This document shows positions 8,966-61,465 of a stretch of 64,000 nt of DNA, one piece after another; positions within the stretch are counted from its first letter, which is position 1, and each line of letters starts with the position of its first letter. A model generated the notes under the pieces. That model made no database searches. It worked only from the letters and a program-made list of their open reading frames with translations, and was not told where the DNA came from. Source of the DNA: Tolypeutes matacus (lineage: Eukaryota; Chordata; Mammalia; Cingulata; Chlamyphoridae); the NCBI GenBank assembly GCA_026826555.1, contig JAKSZT010054335.1:2347018-2411017 (forward strand). The letters are read 5' to 3'. The position numbers and the translations under genes were made by a program.

Positions 8966-11900
8966 GCTCTTTGGATGGCCTTGTCTTTTTGGTCCTGGGC
9001 TTGCTTTTAGCCTGGTCCTTTTGGAGCCTGGGGGAGATGGCCCCACAGGTGTCGTGATGAGAGGCAACACCCCTAGGAGAGCAAGGTCAGAGCAGTTGGT
9101 GGCTTTGACCCCGGTTGTCACTGAAGTCGTGCCTGCTGCTAGAGCACAGTGGTCACGCAGAGAATGTCAGCCTGCCCCCTTTCCCGTTAGGGGAGAGGCT
9201 TGGCTAATGTGTTTTGTGGCAATTCCAAAGACACGACTCTGGTGACTCAAGACCAGAATGTCTTTAAATATGAAAGAGAGGAAGCGTGTTATCTAGCTGT
9301 GGTCTCACGGTGGAACCACTGGTAGGAACTTGGAGTTTGGGCCACATGTGCTGCGAGTAGCTCCAGGAGCAGGTAAGGGTCTTAACTGGTGCCTTGTTAC
9401 CAGCCAGAGGCTGCTGGTGAGCAGAGCCAAGCCCATTAAGGCCTTGTCAACACCCGCTTACCCGGTGGCTCGTATGTTTTTGCCTTACTCAAAGATAAAC
9501 AATATTTTTGCTTGTGTTCTCAGTGTTAATTTGGGGGAAAAAAGACAAAAAAAACAAAACCCAAAAACCTCTGAATTGGTAAGAACCTCTGTTTGAACAG
9601 TTAAGTCAGGCAGTCAGGGAACTGGAATGTTTTTTTTTTGTTTTTTGTTTTTTTTAATGCATCGTTAAAAATGGCTAAGTATCTATACTTTCCTGATAAT
9701 AAGAGCTTCAGCCTCTGAGCACACACAGGCCCCATGGCTCTGAGACGAGGAGGATGGCAGAAGCCGTTCCCTCTTCTCTCGTGTTGGCGTCAGGAAGCCT
9801 AGCGGTTGTAGTGGCTGCCTTTCCATTTGCACAGGGCTCTGTGGCTCTTCGGATATACCAAAGGCCTGTTTCCAGCTGGGCCAGATCCTGTCTGTGAGGT
9901 TGAGGATGTCCCCTGAGGTTCCAAGGACAGACTTAAGGAGATCCTGTGGTCTGGGTGTAGCGGCTGACCCTGTGCTGCTTCCAGGGCACACGGGCCGCTC
10001 TGGCCACCGCCTCGGCCTGGGGAAAGCTGTCCACCTGGGGAGTCCTTCACACTGAAGAGAAAAACGTGATGAAGGGCATGTTCCAAGCAAGCCAGGAGCT
10101 TGTAGAGTGCTAGACCAGGGGACAGTCCCTGTAAGAGGTCCGGGATGGGGTGGGCCGATTGGACTAGGGGTAGTGGTTTAAGAAGTTCCTGAGGCCAAAC
10201 ACGGAGCCTCGGGTGCTTTGTCCAGGACACCCGCAGCCTTGGTCAGGAGCAGGGAGTGGGTGCTTAGAAGCCCCAGCCAAAGTTAGCTGTTGGGAGTGCC
10301 TGCTGTCCTCTCCCACCTCCTCCAAGGGCAGCACTCAGTCATCCCACATGGAGGAAGGTAAAGAGTTACCACCCCACATCGTACCTGGGAAGAAACAAGG
10401 CAGGAGGAGGGCAACTGACTTCCCCAGGATGGATAGATTTGCTAAAATTACCCAAAACTCATTTGGTGAGCTTAACATACCCTGGGTCTCACCCAGTCAT
10501 GGTATGATCGCCCTCGCATTAGTCTTTGCATGCCAGGTAATGTAAATCTCACATAACTAGTTTGATTCCAGAATGTCAAATAGGGTCCAAAATGGCAGGA
10601 TGCAGCTACAGTTGATAAAAGACAGATGTCTTGCCTGTAGCCCATTGCCACGACTCCAGCCTCAGAACCGTCCTGGGTCTCGGTTGCCCTTCCTGCCTGC
10701 CAGATAGCGGCCCCTTCCCCACTCCCCTTCTGCAGCCCAGGCTGTGAGGACTCTTTTGTCTTCCCTCCCCAAGGAGCTTAGTATGCCTCCCCCTACCCTA
10801 CCTGTTTGGTGGCTCCACACCGGCATCTCCAAACTTGCAGGAATGGAGAGAGGAGAAGGGCCTTGGGGAGGCTTGAGTCAGGAAAGCGGTGATGGCGATG
10901 GCAGGGGTGGGTGGTTACACTGTCCTCATGTTGGGGTAAGCCTGCTGAGGGACGGAGCTGTGGCGCACACTTCCTCCTGCCCAAATGAAACCCGAGAGAC
11001 CAGAGAACTTGGCCAGGGGAAGGTGAGGCAAGCATGAGCTGGGCGAGCATCCAGACCCCAGAGGCAGGGCGCCAGCCACTGTGGGGCAGCTGGGAGGGAG
11101 GGAGGACAAGAGACTGGGTCTAGCAAGGTCGGCCAGCCAGGGGACGAGGGCCTCCAGGCCGAGCTGAGGGACTTGGACTTGTCTGCTGCAGTCACCTGAG
11201 CTCTCCAGACCTCAGGGGCCTCACCTGTTTAAAGAGGGAGGCTAGCGTGGGGAGGATGGAGAAGACACACTTAATCCCTCCATTCCCTCGTTGTATTATG
11301 CATTCACTTTTGGAATAATATTTTCACAATAACGGTGATGTAATGTCTACAATTACAACTTGAATTTCAAAATACGTTATTTTAGTCAACATAAAAGTAA
11401 TTTATGCTCAATGAAGGACAATCGAAAAATCAGAGAAATAGACTTTTTGAAAATTTACCCATGTTCCCACCATTGAAAGATCATTTACATTTTAGTACAT
11501 GTCTAGTACATTTCTATGCCTAAGTAGTTTGGTTTGTGGAGGGAGTGTCTGTGTGTTTTGATTTTGTCTAATTCATTTTGTCATTTGGCAACTGATTTGC
11601 TTAGGGCTCTGCCTGTGCCGGAGCTGGGCTGGGTGCTAGGGAAGTAATCATCAGCGATGGAGCTACAGACAAATGGCAGGGTCACAGTGGAGCAAGAAAT
11701 TATGGTGGTGGTGAACGTCCCCGAAAACCGAAGGAAGGAGAGCATGAGACTCTGCCGTGGGGTTGGAATCGTGGGCACGTCTGGTGCCTTAGCTGCTCAC
11801 CTCGTTTTCCTCAAAGGGCTTACCAGGCCTCGGTGACCTGTTACTTGTTTGCAGCCTTGTTGAGGTGCGTCTCTACTGTTCCTTCCCACTGGAGCGTGAC

Positions 11901-14559
11901 TTGAAATACCCGAAAGCCAGGGCTCTCCTCACCTTGTCACAGCCGTAGACCCGGCTCTTGCATCAGGGCTGGCCTCTTAGCAGTAGGCGCCCAATAAACA
12001 GTTCTGGCCTGGCTGCTTTCCCTACAGGTTACCCCCTTGTCTTCCTCAAGGCCGTGTTTCGTGGCTGTGTCCCCTCTGTTAGAGATTCGCTCATAATTCA
12101 TAAGTGGCTGGGCCGGCCCCTTTGACACTCCCCGAGGGTATGCTTTTGGAGCTCTGAGATTTCCCCCCACCTGGGTGGGATCTGTACTGTTTGGGGCAAG
12201 AGAGCAGTTGAGTTCTCAGTTGTTTGTGCAGCTGTTCCAGACTGCCCAGATTCTCCCACAGTCCACAGTCAACTGGGTGTTTCCTCTGGGATCCCCAGTG
12301 GCACGGCCAAGGCAGACTTGTGGCTCCTTCCTGGGACCAGCTTCCCCCAGGCCCGGAGGGAGCACCTTACACCCACGGCTCCCTCTTGACCCTGCTGACT
12401 TGGGTCAGTGGGCTGGAGTCATGGCCACTTTGGTATGTGTGCCAGGGAGAGTGACCAAGGAACCTGACTTCGTCGGTGGGGGGGGGGGGTGCCAAGAGAA
12501 GTTTCAAGGAGCGACAGCAGAGTCCCAGGTCCTAATCCCCTGTAAGAAAGAGGGAAGATCGCAAGCCTGAAGGGAGGTTTGGGAACCGTGGCCCATGAGT
12601 GCAGCTGGTTAGCACTACTCACAGGTCCCTAACGAGCCTTGGTCATGTGCATTGGATTGTCTCCCTCCGAGCTGGTCCCTGGAAGACGCCTGGGCAGCCT
12701 CGTGGACACCCTCTTGAGGCTCTGGTCAGAGGAGGCTGCCCCCCCTCCGACCATTTCAGCTCCCGAGCAGCAGGTACTGGCCAGGTGCCTCCGGGGACTG
12801 GGCGTGCTGAGCCCGGCTGAGGCAGTGGCTTCCTGCCTCTGGCCCATCCCATTAACTTGTCCCTCGTCGGGGGAGCTGCACAGGTGTGCTCCACCTCGTC
12901 TGCCGACCGCTGGCCTCTGGGTCAGTCCTTAGCTTAGTGTTCGGAGCAAATAGGCAAAACTCTGACGGCAGAGCAAGGCTGTTTTCACACCCCCAAACTC
13001 CTCCTCTCCTTCTGTGGCTACTCAGACACTATGCTGTTTTGTTATTACCAGACCCAGTTTTTGGCAAACATGAATCTTAGTCATTTGCTCTACATTGTAA
13101 ATAATTTTACGTGAGTCAAGGTCTTTGAATCTTGACTTCACGCTAAATGACTGTCTATTGTTTAAGAGATTTAGGGTAGCAGGGCAGGTTTTGGAGGAAT
13201 TTGGAAGTCAGGAAAGATCTTTTACTTCTAAAATAATACCTAGACTGTAACTTGGAATTCAGGTACTAGTCCCAGATAAAAAATAAGAAATTTTGAAAAC
13301 TGCATTTAGTCCCCTTCCTGTTTGTCAGATGAGGGGATGTTTTCAGATATTCTGGAAAGGCTTAAATATAATTCAAGTTGTTGGCAAGAAAATCCAGTGT
13401 TCGGAACAGTTATATAAGATGGATTTCTCTGGTATTTGAAAGATGTTGCCAGAGACAGTGGCCAAGGTTTTACATGTTTTGCGCCGGGGACGCCGGGTCC
13501 ATGGAGGTAGTTTGTGCTTCGGGGGCCTTGCGTGGGGCGGGAGTTCTGCAGCAGCCCTGGCGGTGTGGACTGAAGCGTCTCGAGGGTCTCCTGACTTAGA
13601 AGAGCAGTTTGCCAGTGGGGTGAAGTCAGGACCTTCCTGCGGTTTCGTGGCGGATCTCTCCACCAAAGAGCAGCCGACCTGGAGGCGGGAGGAGGCTGAC
13701 GGTGGTGTGGAGAGGACCCAGAGCCAGGGCCCCATCCCACGCCCTCCGAGCTCGCAGAGGTGCGCCAGGAAGGGGCTGGGTGCAGAGCCGGCCCTCCAAG
13801 GCCGTGAGAACAGTGTTCCCGGGGTGACCGGGGTCTGCCTGAAAGCCCCTGAGCTGTGCTGGGGACGCCCACCGTGACCCGCAGGTCCAGCAGTCAGTTT
13901 CTTAGGGCGTGTCAACCTGGTGGTGACACAGGCTCTTTGGAAAAGCAGCTTATGTCATCAGTGGGGTGGGAACAGCTCACCCCGTAACCCCGGAACTTGG
14001 CAGCAGCCAAGTGTACCTGGGGGGGTCACGTGACATGGGGCCGGCTCCCCCAGCCAAGCCTGTGTTCAGGCTCCTCGTGCCGAGATGCGGGTTTGCTGGC
14101 CTCGTGCCAGACGCCCGTCGGGGCTGGTTTTCGGGAAGTCTCGCCAGCTGCTGTGCAGCTCACGCATTGTTCCGCCAGGCCCGGATGAGGACTCAGCGTC
14201 TGTTGTCGCTGTCGCGTCCCCCCCGGGCTCCACCCTCTTCCCGTGTCCCGTCCAGGTTTAAGTACACACGCAGACCCAGGGGGCTCCGTCTGGGGACGCG
14301 TGGGGTACTAGTCCGGTCATTTTCCTCCAAGGCTGCAAGCCCTCTGTGTTGACAGCAGTGACAAGATGCCGGCGGAGAAACGGCCTCTGCTTTTGCTGTC
14401 CCCGTCGTCTGGGGTGCCCTCTCCTCCTCGCACTTCCTCAGTGACCTCTTGATCATTTCTCGGGCTTGGCCCAACTCAGTTGCCATGGCGATGTGTCCCC
14501 CCACCACGTCGCTCCCCCAGGCAGAATTAATTCTCCGCTCCTCTTAGCTCCTATCGCAT

Positions 14560-14800
14560 TTTATTTAATTCATCGCAGTGTATATTCAGTAAAAGTCACC
14601 CTTCTTAGCACGCAGTTACGTGCGTTCTGACAAATGCACCCGGTCACGTAACCACCACCGTAATCAGGATACAGAGCGGTCCTCTGTCTCCCCAAATTTC
14701 CCTGTGCTCTTTATGGTCAAGCCCTCCCCTCACGCTCAGCCCCTGGCAACCGCTGGTCTGATTTCTCTCCCAGTAGTTTTGCCTTTGCAAGAGTGTCCCG
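14560..14800. mobile_element. L1M 3'-end fragment
   Basis: The pieces gttctgacaaatgcacccgg, gtaaccaccaccgtaatcag and cagcccctggcaaccgctgg follow the standard antisense order of ancient L1 3' ends. Confidence 0.6.
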
Positions 14801-16728
14801 TGAGTGGAGTTGGAGAGGACGTGGCCCTTTGGGTTGGCTTCTCTCCCTCAGCGAAAGGCATTTGCAGTTCACCGGTGCCATCGCGTGCCTTGGTGGCTTG
14901 TCCCTTTGCTGGGGGCCTCTCACTCTGCCCGTGGCTTTGCACGGGCCCCTTCCCCTGCACCTGCATATTGGTTTTTCCGTCCGTCTTCCTGGTGGACAGC
15001 CGAGCTCCTCCGAGGGGCTCTGTGCCGTCTGTGCCTCTCTACCCCCCGCAGGCACAGAGTAGGCACTTGACAGACTGTGGCGTGGGGGGCCCTTGTGTGC
15101 TGATCCTCTCCGCCCCGCCGGCGCAGACCTGTGTTCAGCAGGTGGCCCGGAGGGAGGCCCGGGGTGGGCGAGCTGGCTCCTGGTAAGCTGCGCTATCTCC
15201 CCTGCTGGGGGCCGCCGGGGTGCTCTGGATCCCCAGAATCTCCGCTCTCTGGGGCGCTGTGCGCTGAGTTGCTGGGGGCGTGCGCCGGTACCTGGCCGAG
15301 GTCTCGCCCCTCCTGGGCTGGAGCAGCCGTCTCCTCCGGGCCTTGTGTTTACCGAGTCAGGCTGCACTGGCTTGTTAGTGAAAATAGGCCCGGGCGCCCC
15401 CGCCCTGTGCCAGGCCCTGCCCTCCCGGCCTGAGGCCGGAATGCTTGTATAATGCTTGTAGGAGGTTGCGCTAGGGACCACTTCCTTCCCAGAGTCGGCC
15501 TTGACCGCTGGAGCCGTAAGAGAAGATGGCGGTGGAGGGGGCAGGGGGCGGCCTGGGTTTGCAGTGCCAGGGAGGGCGGCCTGTCACCCAGGAGAGGCCA
15601 CGTGGAGCTGTGGGCCAGCAGTTCAGTCAGGAAGAGCCAGCAGGCGTTCTGGAAAAGCCACAGCATCCGAAACCAGGCCAGGGTTCCGCCCGTCGTCCCA
15701 CCCCTGCTGCCCAGCCACCTGAGCCTGTTTACGCATAAACAGGGATGACCTTGTCTGCCCCACCAGGGCGATTGTGAGAATCACCTGTGATCACAGGTAG
15801 AGCCCCGGGCGGGGAGGCTCTTTAGGCCCTGGCCTGGTGGCAGCCGCTCCTAGACTTGCTGACTGCCTTTGCCGGCACACGTCAGGGTACCGTGGTGCAC
15901 GTATGGAAGGGAAGAATGAGAGCCTCTGAGGGAAGGACACAGCAGGCTGAGACGCGTCTCCTCACCGTTGTTGGGCCTCAGCCATTACTGTGTCCTTGAA
16001 TCCCTTCAGCAGCTGCCCAGGCAGGGCCGGTAACTCGGGACTCAGCAGCCACCAGGGGCCTGTAACTGAGCTTAAAATAGAGACGTGTCCCTTAAGGGGC
16101 GGCGGGCCAGGCGGTGCCTCAGCCCCCAGGCCGAGCTGGATTCTGGGCCGTCGGAGGCTGGCAAACTTTCTCCAAGGGGCTGCTGCCCGTCCAGGCAAGC
16201 CCGCCTCTCCTGGGTCCAGAAGCCCTGAGGGTATGTCTCCTCAGCCCCTGGCCCCCAGATGCCACCTGGGCAGAGAAGGATTGCCTGGGGAGGGAGTGGG
16301 GCTGGGCATGGGAGAAAGGGCTCTGGGGGCAGCTGGCTGCCCACCAGCTCCAGCCTTTGGTATAAGGCAGCGGGGGCAGCCTTTTCTGTAAGGATGGAAA
16401 GTGAGGCAGAATGCAGGGGGAGTTCAGAAAACAGTCTGCAGCATTTGGTTGATACTGTTTCATTTTAGGCCCCAAACTGGGTCATGGTGTCAGAATACAA
16501 ATGTCAATATGTCAGAAGCAAACCAGAGAAGGCCCCTGTGACTTTGCCCAGAGTACTCGTCCTCCAGTCTGTCTTTAAGTTGTGCCTGTGACTGCTTCCT
16601 CCACGGCCTCCTCTCCCCCCACGCAGGAGCCACCGTGGAGTCTGACCTCTGCCGACCAGAGGCCGCGGAGGGCCGAAATTCTAAGCCTTTCTCCAGACTC
16701 CGGCAGGAGACGGCCCGCAGCCTTGGCC

Positions 16729-55346
<38,618 letters not shown>

Positions 55347-57605
55347 GTGAGTAGACATCACCTCCATTTCCAGAGGGCTACGTAAACGTCCAGCCCTTGT
55401 GTTTTCTTAGCAAGGGGCCAGGAAACTAGGACTTTGGCCGCAAGCCTGTCTTTGCTGAAGGGAAGATGCCTCAGAGCAGTCTTTGGGATAGGACAGCCCT
55501 TGAAGAGCACAAGGGCTCAGGAGGCCTCCTGCTCCGGTCAGAGTTGAGTCTTGTCAGTAGGTCCCCGGCAAGTTTTAGGGATCCCGTTAAGGCCCGTCTT
55601 TCTTGGCTTGGAGAACTCTTGCTGTGCCGCCCTTTAAAAATTACACTCTTCCTTTTGGAACTGCCATGTAGGCTTGGTAACAGTGCCCTGAGAAAGGAAA
55701 CCTGGATGTAGCTCCAGTTATCTTGGGTAGGTATGTTCTCTAAGAATTCCCTTTAGCTCTGCCTGAGTCCTCCCAGAGCCCCAAAGTTCTAAAAGCAATA
55801 AATACACAGGCGGGCCAGTTATGTCCCCCATGGCCCAGGGGTCCCTAGGGCATGTCCTCTCTCCTGCCTTCACCACCTGGCAGCTCGCCCGTGTCCGACG
55901 TGGCTGCCAGCCAGGTGGGGAGTGGTCAGGAGAGCGGGCCCAGGGGCCCCGGGCCTGGGGGGCAGCCTTTGGCTATAGCATGCATGAGAAGGTGGCCAGC
56001 CCGCAGTTCCCTCCGAGTCCCTCACCGTTCCCCTTCCCCTTCCCCTTCCCCTTTCCCAGTAGGAACAAAAACAGAAGGTGCTCTGCCCGCTGACAAAAAA
56101 TGTGCTTTCAGCCTTGGGAAATCAGGAACTGTTCCAGGGAAAAGAAACTACCAGGATGGCGGCCCCAGGCCTCTGGGATCGATCGGAGACTGGCTGGTGG
56201 GGACCTGCAGTCCCCGGAGCTTCCTCTGTCGGGGGCAGAGTTAAGGGCCAGCATCGTCGGACCCCTGCTTTGTGCGCGAGCTAGAGATGAACCCAAAAAT
56301 CCCTTGTAGCTTTCTCTTGCATTTACCTCCCTTCCAAGACCCAAATGAAAGAGCCAGGAGTCAGAAAGTGGAGCTATAGAGCCCTGGGTTTGTATAAGCA
56401 TCCTGACAGGAAAAGTAGAGGGAAAAAATAAGCAAACCCAAGGCAAAAAGTGATTCCGGAGGGATTAAACACTATTTAAGTCCAAATCCCTGAAGGAATT
56501 AGGCTGCTCAGTATCAAGAACTGCACTGAGAAAGCCAGGCTGGGCTGCCAGGTGTGTCGAGAGTAGCCAGTTAAGATGATCAGGCCAAAATAGAAGGTAC
56601 TGCTAAGCCTTTAATCCCTTGCTGCAGTAGTACAAGCAAGAGGTTAGCTTGGAGGAAAGTGCTGATTCCCCCAGGAGTGATGCTACCAGGTCAGTGTCAG
56701 ATGGGCCGGCGCGGGCATGGGGGGGTAAGTCACTGCTGGGCCCGCGCAGGAGCTCCTGCGGTGTATCCTGGATCCTGAGTCACATGGAGAGGATGCCTTC
56801 ACGGCCCCTTCTTCCCCTCCCCCTCGAGGCTCCACAGAGGCCCCTAGGGCAGGCCTGGGGCTCAGCACGCAGGCACCTGTAGGAGCCCTGGCAGCACCTC
56901 CCTTCAGAGGCTGCAGCGCACCTGCGCAGGTGCACCAGGGCCATGTGGGCTGGGGGTGGTGGCCCCTGAGGCTGTCGGGTAAAGCCTTGCTGGTGGCATT
57001 GGAGGCCTGCAAGGTCACACAGGCTTTTGGCCAGGAACCGAACTCCTCATGTGGAAGTAGTGTTGTTGAAGAGACTGGCTGAGCCCTTCCCTGCAGCAGC
57101 TGCCTTTGTAGCCCCATTTCACAGATAAATATACCGGAGCCTCGGGAGGCCAGGTGACTCACTCAAGGTCATGGGCTGTGTTCAAACTAGGCTTTGCACC
57201 CGGGGCTTCTCCCTTTAGCCCACAGGCTCTGGATTGATTTGAAGAGTTCAGCTGTCTTCTCCAGGTCCCCATTTCCCACGTGCACGTCCCTGCTACCCGC
57301 CTTCCCCTGTCCTCCTGTCCGCACCCCCCCGCCCCCCACATACACTTTCTTAGGGCTAAGGACATTGCCTGCCTTTCCCCTCTTGGCAGTGATAGGCCAG
57401 GAAGTGGTCTCCAGTCCAGCCTTGCAGGGAGACCTGGAGGGGTGCTGCAGACCCCCTGGGGACCTCTGTGGCCCCACACGTGGCTCAGCGCCAGGACACC
57501 AGGAGTCATCTTGCCATCCCCTCACGTCTGGTGAACTGATGATGTTTGTTGCAGTTGGGCAGTTTGATGTAATTATGAATTCCAAAAATATAATTGGATC
57601 GTGCC
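55347..57605 (+). other. FYCO1: FYCO1 intron 14, first part
   Basis: No gene is supported here. A (TTCCCC)n simple repeat lies at about 56029-56055 and a MIR-like fragment at about 57105-57190 (cccatttcacagataaatat). Open frames on both strands lack homology. Confidence 0.6.
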
Positions 57606-58085
57606 TGTAAACTGATCTGTTAATCGGGACATGATTAAGTTATGATTAGGGCATTGACTGGGCCACATCAGTAGGGCATTGAGCCCCACCCCTTCGGTGG
57701 GTGGGGAATTGAGTATATAAAGGCAAGGCAAGTACAGAGTGGAAGCAGTCTTTTGAGAAGCAGTTTTGATGTTGGAAAGAAGGCCCCAGGAGAAGAGAAG
57801 CAAGCCATTCACCTGATCGTCTACAGCTGACCTTGCGGAGGAAACAGGTGCTAAACCCAGAGAGAAATGTAGCCCCGGGAAGAGAGAGGAACCCCAGAAG
57901 CCTGAACCCTGGCAAACACCGGCAGCTGTCTTGCTCTAACACGTGGCAACGGACTGTGGTGAGAGAAGAAACTTATGCTTTATGGCCTGGTGTCTGTGGA
58001 CTTCTACGCCAAATAAACATCCTTTATAAAGACCAACCCATTTTTGGTATTTCACATTAGCTCCCCTTTGGCTGACTAATACAAT
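57606..58085 (+). mobile_element. MaLR/ERVL-like solo LTR, + orientation
   Basis: It begins tgtaaactgatctgttaatc, has a TATA-type box (GTATATAAAGGC, about 57714-57725), AATAAA at 58012-58017, and ends aagaccaacccatttttggt-like sequence followed by ggctgactaatacaat. The same 3' end is seen in reverse at 35565. No internal coding sequence is present. Confidence 0.7.
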
Positions 58086-60786
58086 GTTCTTTAAGAGCTC
58101 CAGATGCCATACACATCTCTCCATCATCCAGGCCCACCTTGGCCTCCTCCGTCGACCAGGCTTGCAGCTGTTCTCAGGACCGAGGCGGCAGGCAGAGGAG
58201 ACAAGCCCTTGTCTGCTGGTGCACTGGGCTGGGAGGAGCGCTGGGCCTTGCCTCCCTCGGGCGCTGTGCGACCTCCACCCAGCACGGCCTCCTCCAGGCC
58301 CGGCTCCCACTCCTGGTCACAGATGAGCAGATTGCTGGACGGAGTCCCATGCTCCGGGCAGCACCGTCTCCCCGAGCCCAGCTCCCTCCCCTGCACAGAA
58401 GAGGCAGGAACACGCACCCACCCACGAGGCTCGCCAGGAGGCTTGAGCGAGTGCGCGTGGAGCCCGGAGCCCAGGGCTGGCTCCCGGCGAGTCTGCTCTA
58501 GCGTGGGCTGCTTCCACGGCGACACTGGTGGCCACGCTGTGCATGTCGACTGCCGCGTGCCCGTGCCTTGCGCCTAATGCCTAATGGCTCTACAGTCTTG
58601 AGAGCCGCAGTACACTTGCAGGGACTGTCCCTGAGAGCTGTGGTATCTTTTGCCAGTAATTGCATCAGAACTGGTACTTCATGATCATAGTTTTCAGGGG
58701 AGCTTTGGTGGATTTGTCACCAGCAAGGATATTTGTCACCTGGTGCCTCAAACAAAAACAAGAACAGGATATGGTGCTAATGGTTAAAGGTTTGAGAAGC
58801 CGCCTGTGCGGGGGCTAACCCAAGGTCTCCCGCTTCCGCTGAGGGTGGAGCTGACAGGGAGGTGGCAGTCCAGCGTGGCACGAAGCCCCTGGCCAGCACA
58901 TCAGCTCTCGGCTGCGTGGGCTCTGGCAGGACGAGCCCGCTCGATTCCCTTGGAGATGATGCTGCCAGCCCTCCTTCAGAGCAGCCGTGGGCATTGCCAC
59001 AACCACGACGGGGGTGATGCACCGGAGACACCCCTGGAGAAGGCTAGAGCGACCACCCTGACCAGCCCTGGCCCCGTGCTCTTTGCTCGGCTGTCACCCC
59101 TCCAGGAGGGCCGCTTCAGGGTCCACTCCCTGTGTCACCACCACGTCAGCCCAGAACCCTCACAGAGAACACCTGGGCTTCTGGCACACAGGCGGCCCCC
59201 GAAGCCGGTCACCTTCATATCTCTCACGATGCTGTGTGCTCAGTATCTCACAGGTGGGAGCTGATGAGCTCCCGCTCCCGTCCCCACCTGTGTATTGAGA
59301 AGGAGGTCTTCACCCGCAGACCCTGAGGCCACAGCCAAGGCCGCCTCAGGCCAGCCAGGGCCCAGGCCCGGCTTGCGCCCTTCCTCCTGGCCTCCCCAGC
59401 CCTCTCCCCACACCCCGGGCCTCTCACATCACCGACTGGGGTATGCGAGTGGAGGGGGGCCAGGGGCGGAGGGGAGCAGGTCTGAGGTGGAGCCTGGGCT
59501 CTCTCCTGCACCTGGCCTTGGGTCCCTCCCCTGTGCAGCGGAGTTTGTGAGCAGTGCCTTTCACTCCATGGGCCATCATGGAGCTTGGAGGGCTGGGTAA
59601 CTTGCCCAAGTACACGCAGCAGTGGAGCTGTCCCTGAACCAATGCCGAGTGGCCCCGAAGCCCTGCTTTCCCGTGAGTCCACACAGCTTCCCTGGTGGGC
59701 AGCTCCAGCGTCAGCATCCCACGGAGATGCCACGGGCCCTTGCCTTCCTACTCTCCATGTCTTCCTTCCCCAGTCAGGGCCTCTGCCTCCTGGGCTGGGA
59801 CACTGTCAGGGAAGCCAGAGACTTGTGGCCCCTGTGCCAGAGACATTCAACAAGAGATGAAAGCCCAAAGGGGGTGGCAGACACTCCCCCTTCGAAGCCA
59901 GCTGAAAGAAGATAAATGTCAGCCTTGTCGTTACAAAGAGGGCCGCGCTTGTTGCTTGAGGAAACACTCAGGTCCGCGTGGCCGGCGCACAGCAAAGGGG
60001 CTCTCCTTGCCGCTGCGCCGAGGTTGTAGGATGGCGCGAGCCCTGCTCGGCCCGCCACGCGCACGCGGCCTGCGCGGAGCCGGCCCTCCCTGGCCTGATA
60101 GAGCTTCCGCTTCGAGCCTCTAGTTCTTGCAAGTAAAATAATCGCTGCCGTTTTTTGGAGCTCTCCTCTCCTTGGGTACAAACTCTGCTAAGTGTTTATA
60201 TACATTCTCACACCAAACCCGAGAAGAAAGCTCTGTTAGGATCCATGTTTCACCCAAAAGGAAGGAAGCAGGCAGTCAGAGGTAAGAGACTACCACCTGA
60301 TCGGTGCAGGCGGGGTTCCCCTGGGGTCTCTCCAGCCCCCAGCACCACGCCATGGCTCCGGCTGTGGCCACGTCCCTGGCACTCTGTTTAGCTGTTGTCA
60401 GTTGACTCCCCAGAGTTCACGGAGTGATTTTACAATGCGGGAGCCCAAAAGGCTTCTCTAAGCCTGCTGCACAGATTGGTAGGCTCGAAGAAGCAGGCAG
60501 TAAAACCTGACATTTAAAACTGTGCCACATCCTGTGACCATATTACAAAACATCAACACATTTCCACATTTTGGGCAGGTTGGAAGCCACAATGAAGCAG
60601 CTGAGAGTTGTTATTTTCACTGGTATTTTCCATTTCCTCGATAGGACAGTATCCTGAAAATTTGCTGTTTTCACTTACTTCCTGCGCCCTGAGCTCACCG
60701 GTAACCATTTTTGTAGATGCCAGGCATACCACATGTGAATAGAATGCACCTAAGAATAAAGGCACTTTGGAGACTTTTGAAAAGTT
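58086..60786 (+). other. FYCO1: FYCO1 intron 14, second part, between the LTR and the CXCR6 3' end
   Basis: This 2.7-kb GC-rich stretch has many open frames but none with recognisable homology. A MIR-like piece lies at about 60170-60290. It may hold regulatory sequence for CXCR6, but nothing in the bases shows this. Confidence 0.55.
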
Positions 60787-60792
60787 TTATTT
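60787..60792 (-). terminator. CXCR6: Candidate CXCR6 polyadenylation signal (AATAAA)
   Basis: TTTATT on the + strand reads AATAAA on the minus strand, about 0.67 kb past the CXCR6 stop codon. That is a plausible 3'UTR length for this gene. No transcript evidence is available here. Confidence 0.45.
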
Positions 60793-61465
60793 CTTAGTAA
60801 TGAAAATCGTGTGCTCTTTAATGCATGTACACTACATAACGCCCACGCACAACAGTTAGCAGATAACTCAGCGTTTAAATGCACAAACCTACCAAAGAGG
60901 ACTTTTCAGAAATGCTGCTTAGATTTGTGACAGTCTTAAACCCTGCCTGCACATTTTTCTAGCATTCCATGGATCGCTGGAATGCTCAGCCTGCTCTAGT
61001 TTGTTCTGGCCCCTTCGAATTTCCCAATGCCAGTCCTTCCAGGATTCATCAAAGAGAGCGTAAGCATCTGCCTATGGAAGAGGCAAGCCCCAGGTGAGGC
61101 AAGACCTGGCCTTGCTTCTGTTCCGTGTCTGAGCCCTGTGGTTTTCAAGGCTGCTCTAATCTCCCCTGCTTGTCTGATAGCCAGAAGAATGTTCTGGATT
61201 TGGGAGCCCGGGGCGTCACCCTCCAGCCCCAGCTCTGTTGGCTGTGCTCTGCCTTCAGTCCTCAGTCACATCTCCAGCGAAGGAGCACCTGAGACCTTAA
61301 GAGTCCCAAGTCCGTCCCTTGGTGTCAGCATTCACAGGGATGGAGGAAGCAAAAGCCCTGACAGTTTCCTAGCACAAGCTACAAACACAGCCTTCTTCAT
61401 CTCGTCCAGAGGGCACAGCCGTGCTTCTGTAAGTTCTCTAGCAGCCTCTCCAAGCCCCAGCGGGC
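60793..61465 (-). other. CXCR6: Probable CXCR6 3'UTR
   Basis: The sequence between the CXCR6 stop codon and the minus-strand AATAAA at 60787-60792. It has no recognised repeat and is non-coding on the sense strand. Confidence 0.45.

Larger units (their letters stand above)
7601..16626 (+). other. FYCO1: FYCO1 intron 1, remainder (intron spans 7181-16626)
   Basis: This 9-kb stretch holds no supported gene. Recognisable are a TGCCCC simple repeat near 8174-8200, the hAT element at 8740-8965, a poly-G run at 12478-12490, an L1M 3'-end fragment at about 14560-14800 and a MIR-like piece near 15740-15790. Long GC-rich segments (13450-14350, 14800-15600) give spurious open frames on both strands. 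Confidence 0.7.

Noticed and set aside
14717..15481. 254-codon minus-strand open frame in intron 1
   Set aside because: It is low-complexity, overlaps an L1M fragment and has no recognisable domain. Better explained by GC-rich intron sequence.
57484..57570. Peptide TSGELMMFV resembling human FYCO1 KSGELMIKV (start of the GOLD region)
   Set aside because: The match is only five residues (SGELM); the residues on both sides do not align and no suitable splice sites were seen. Chance is more likely than an exon.
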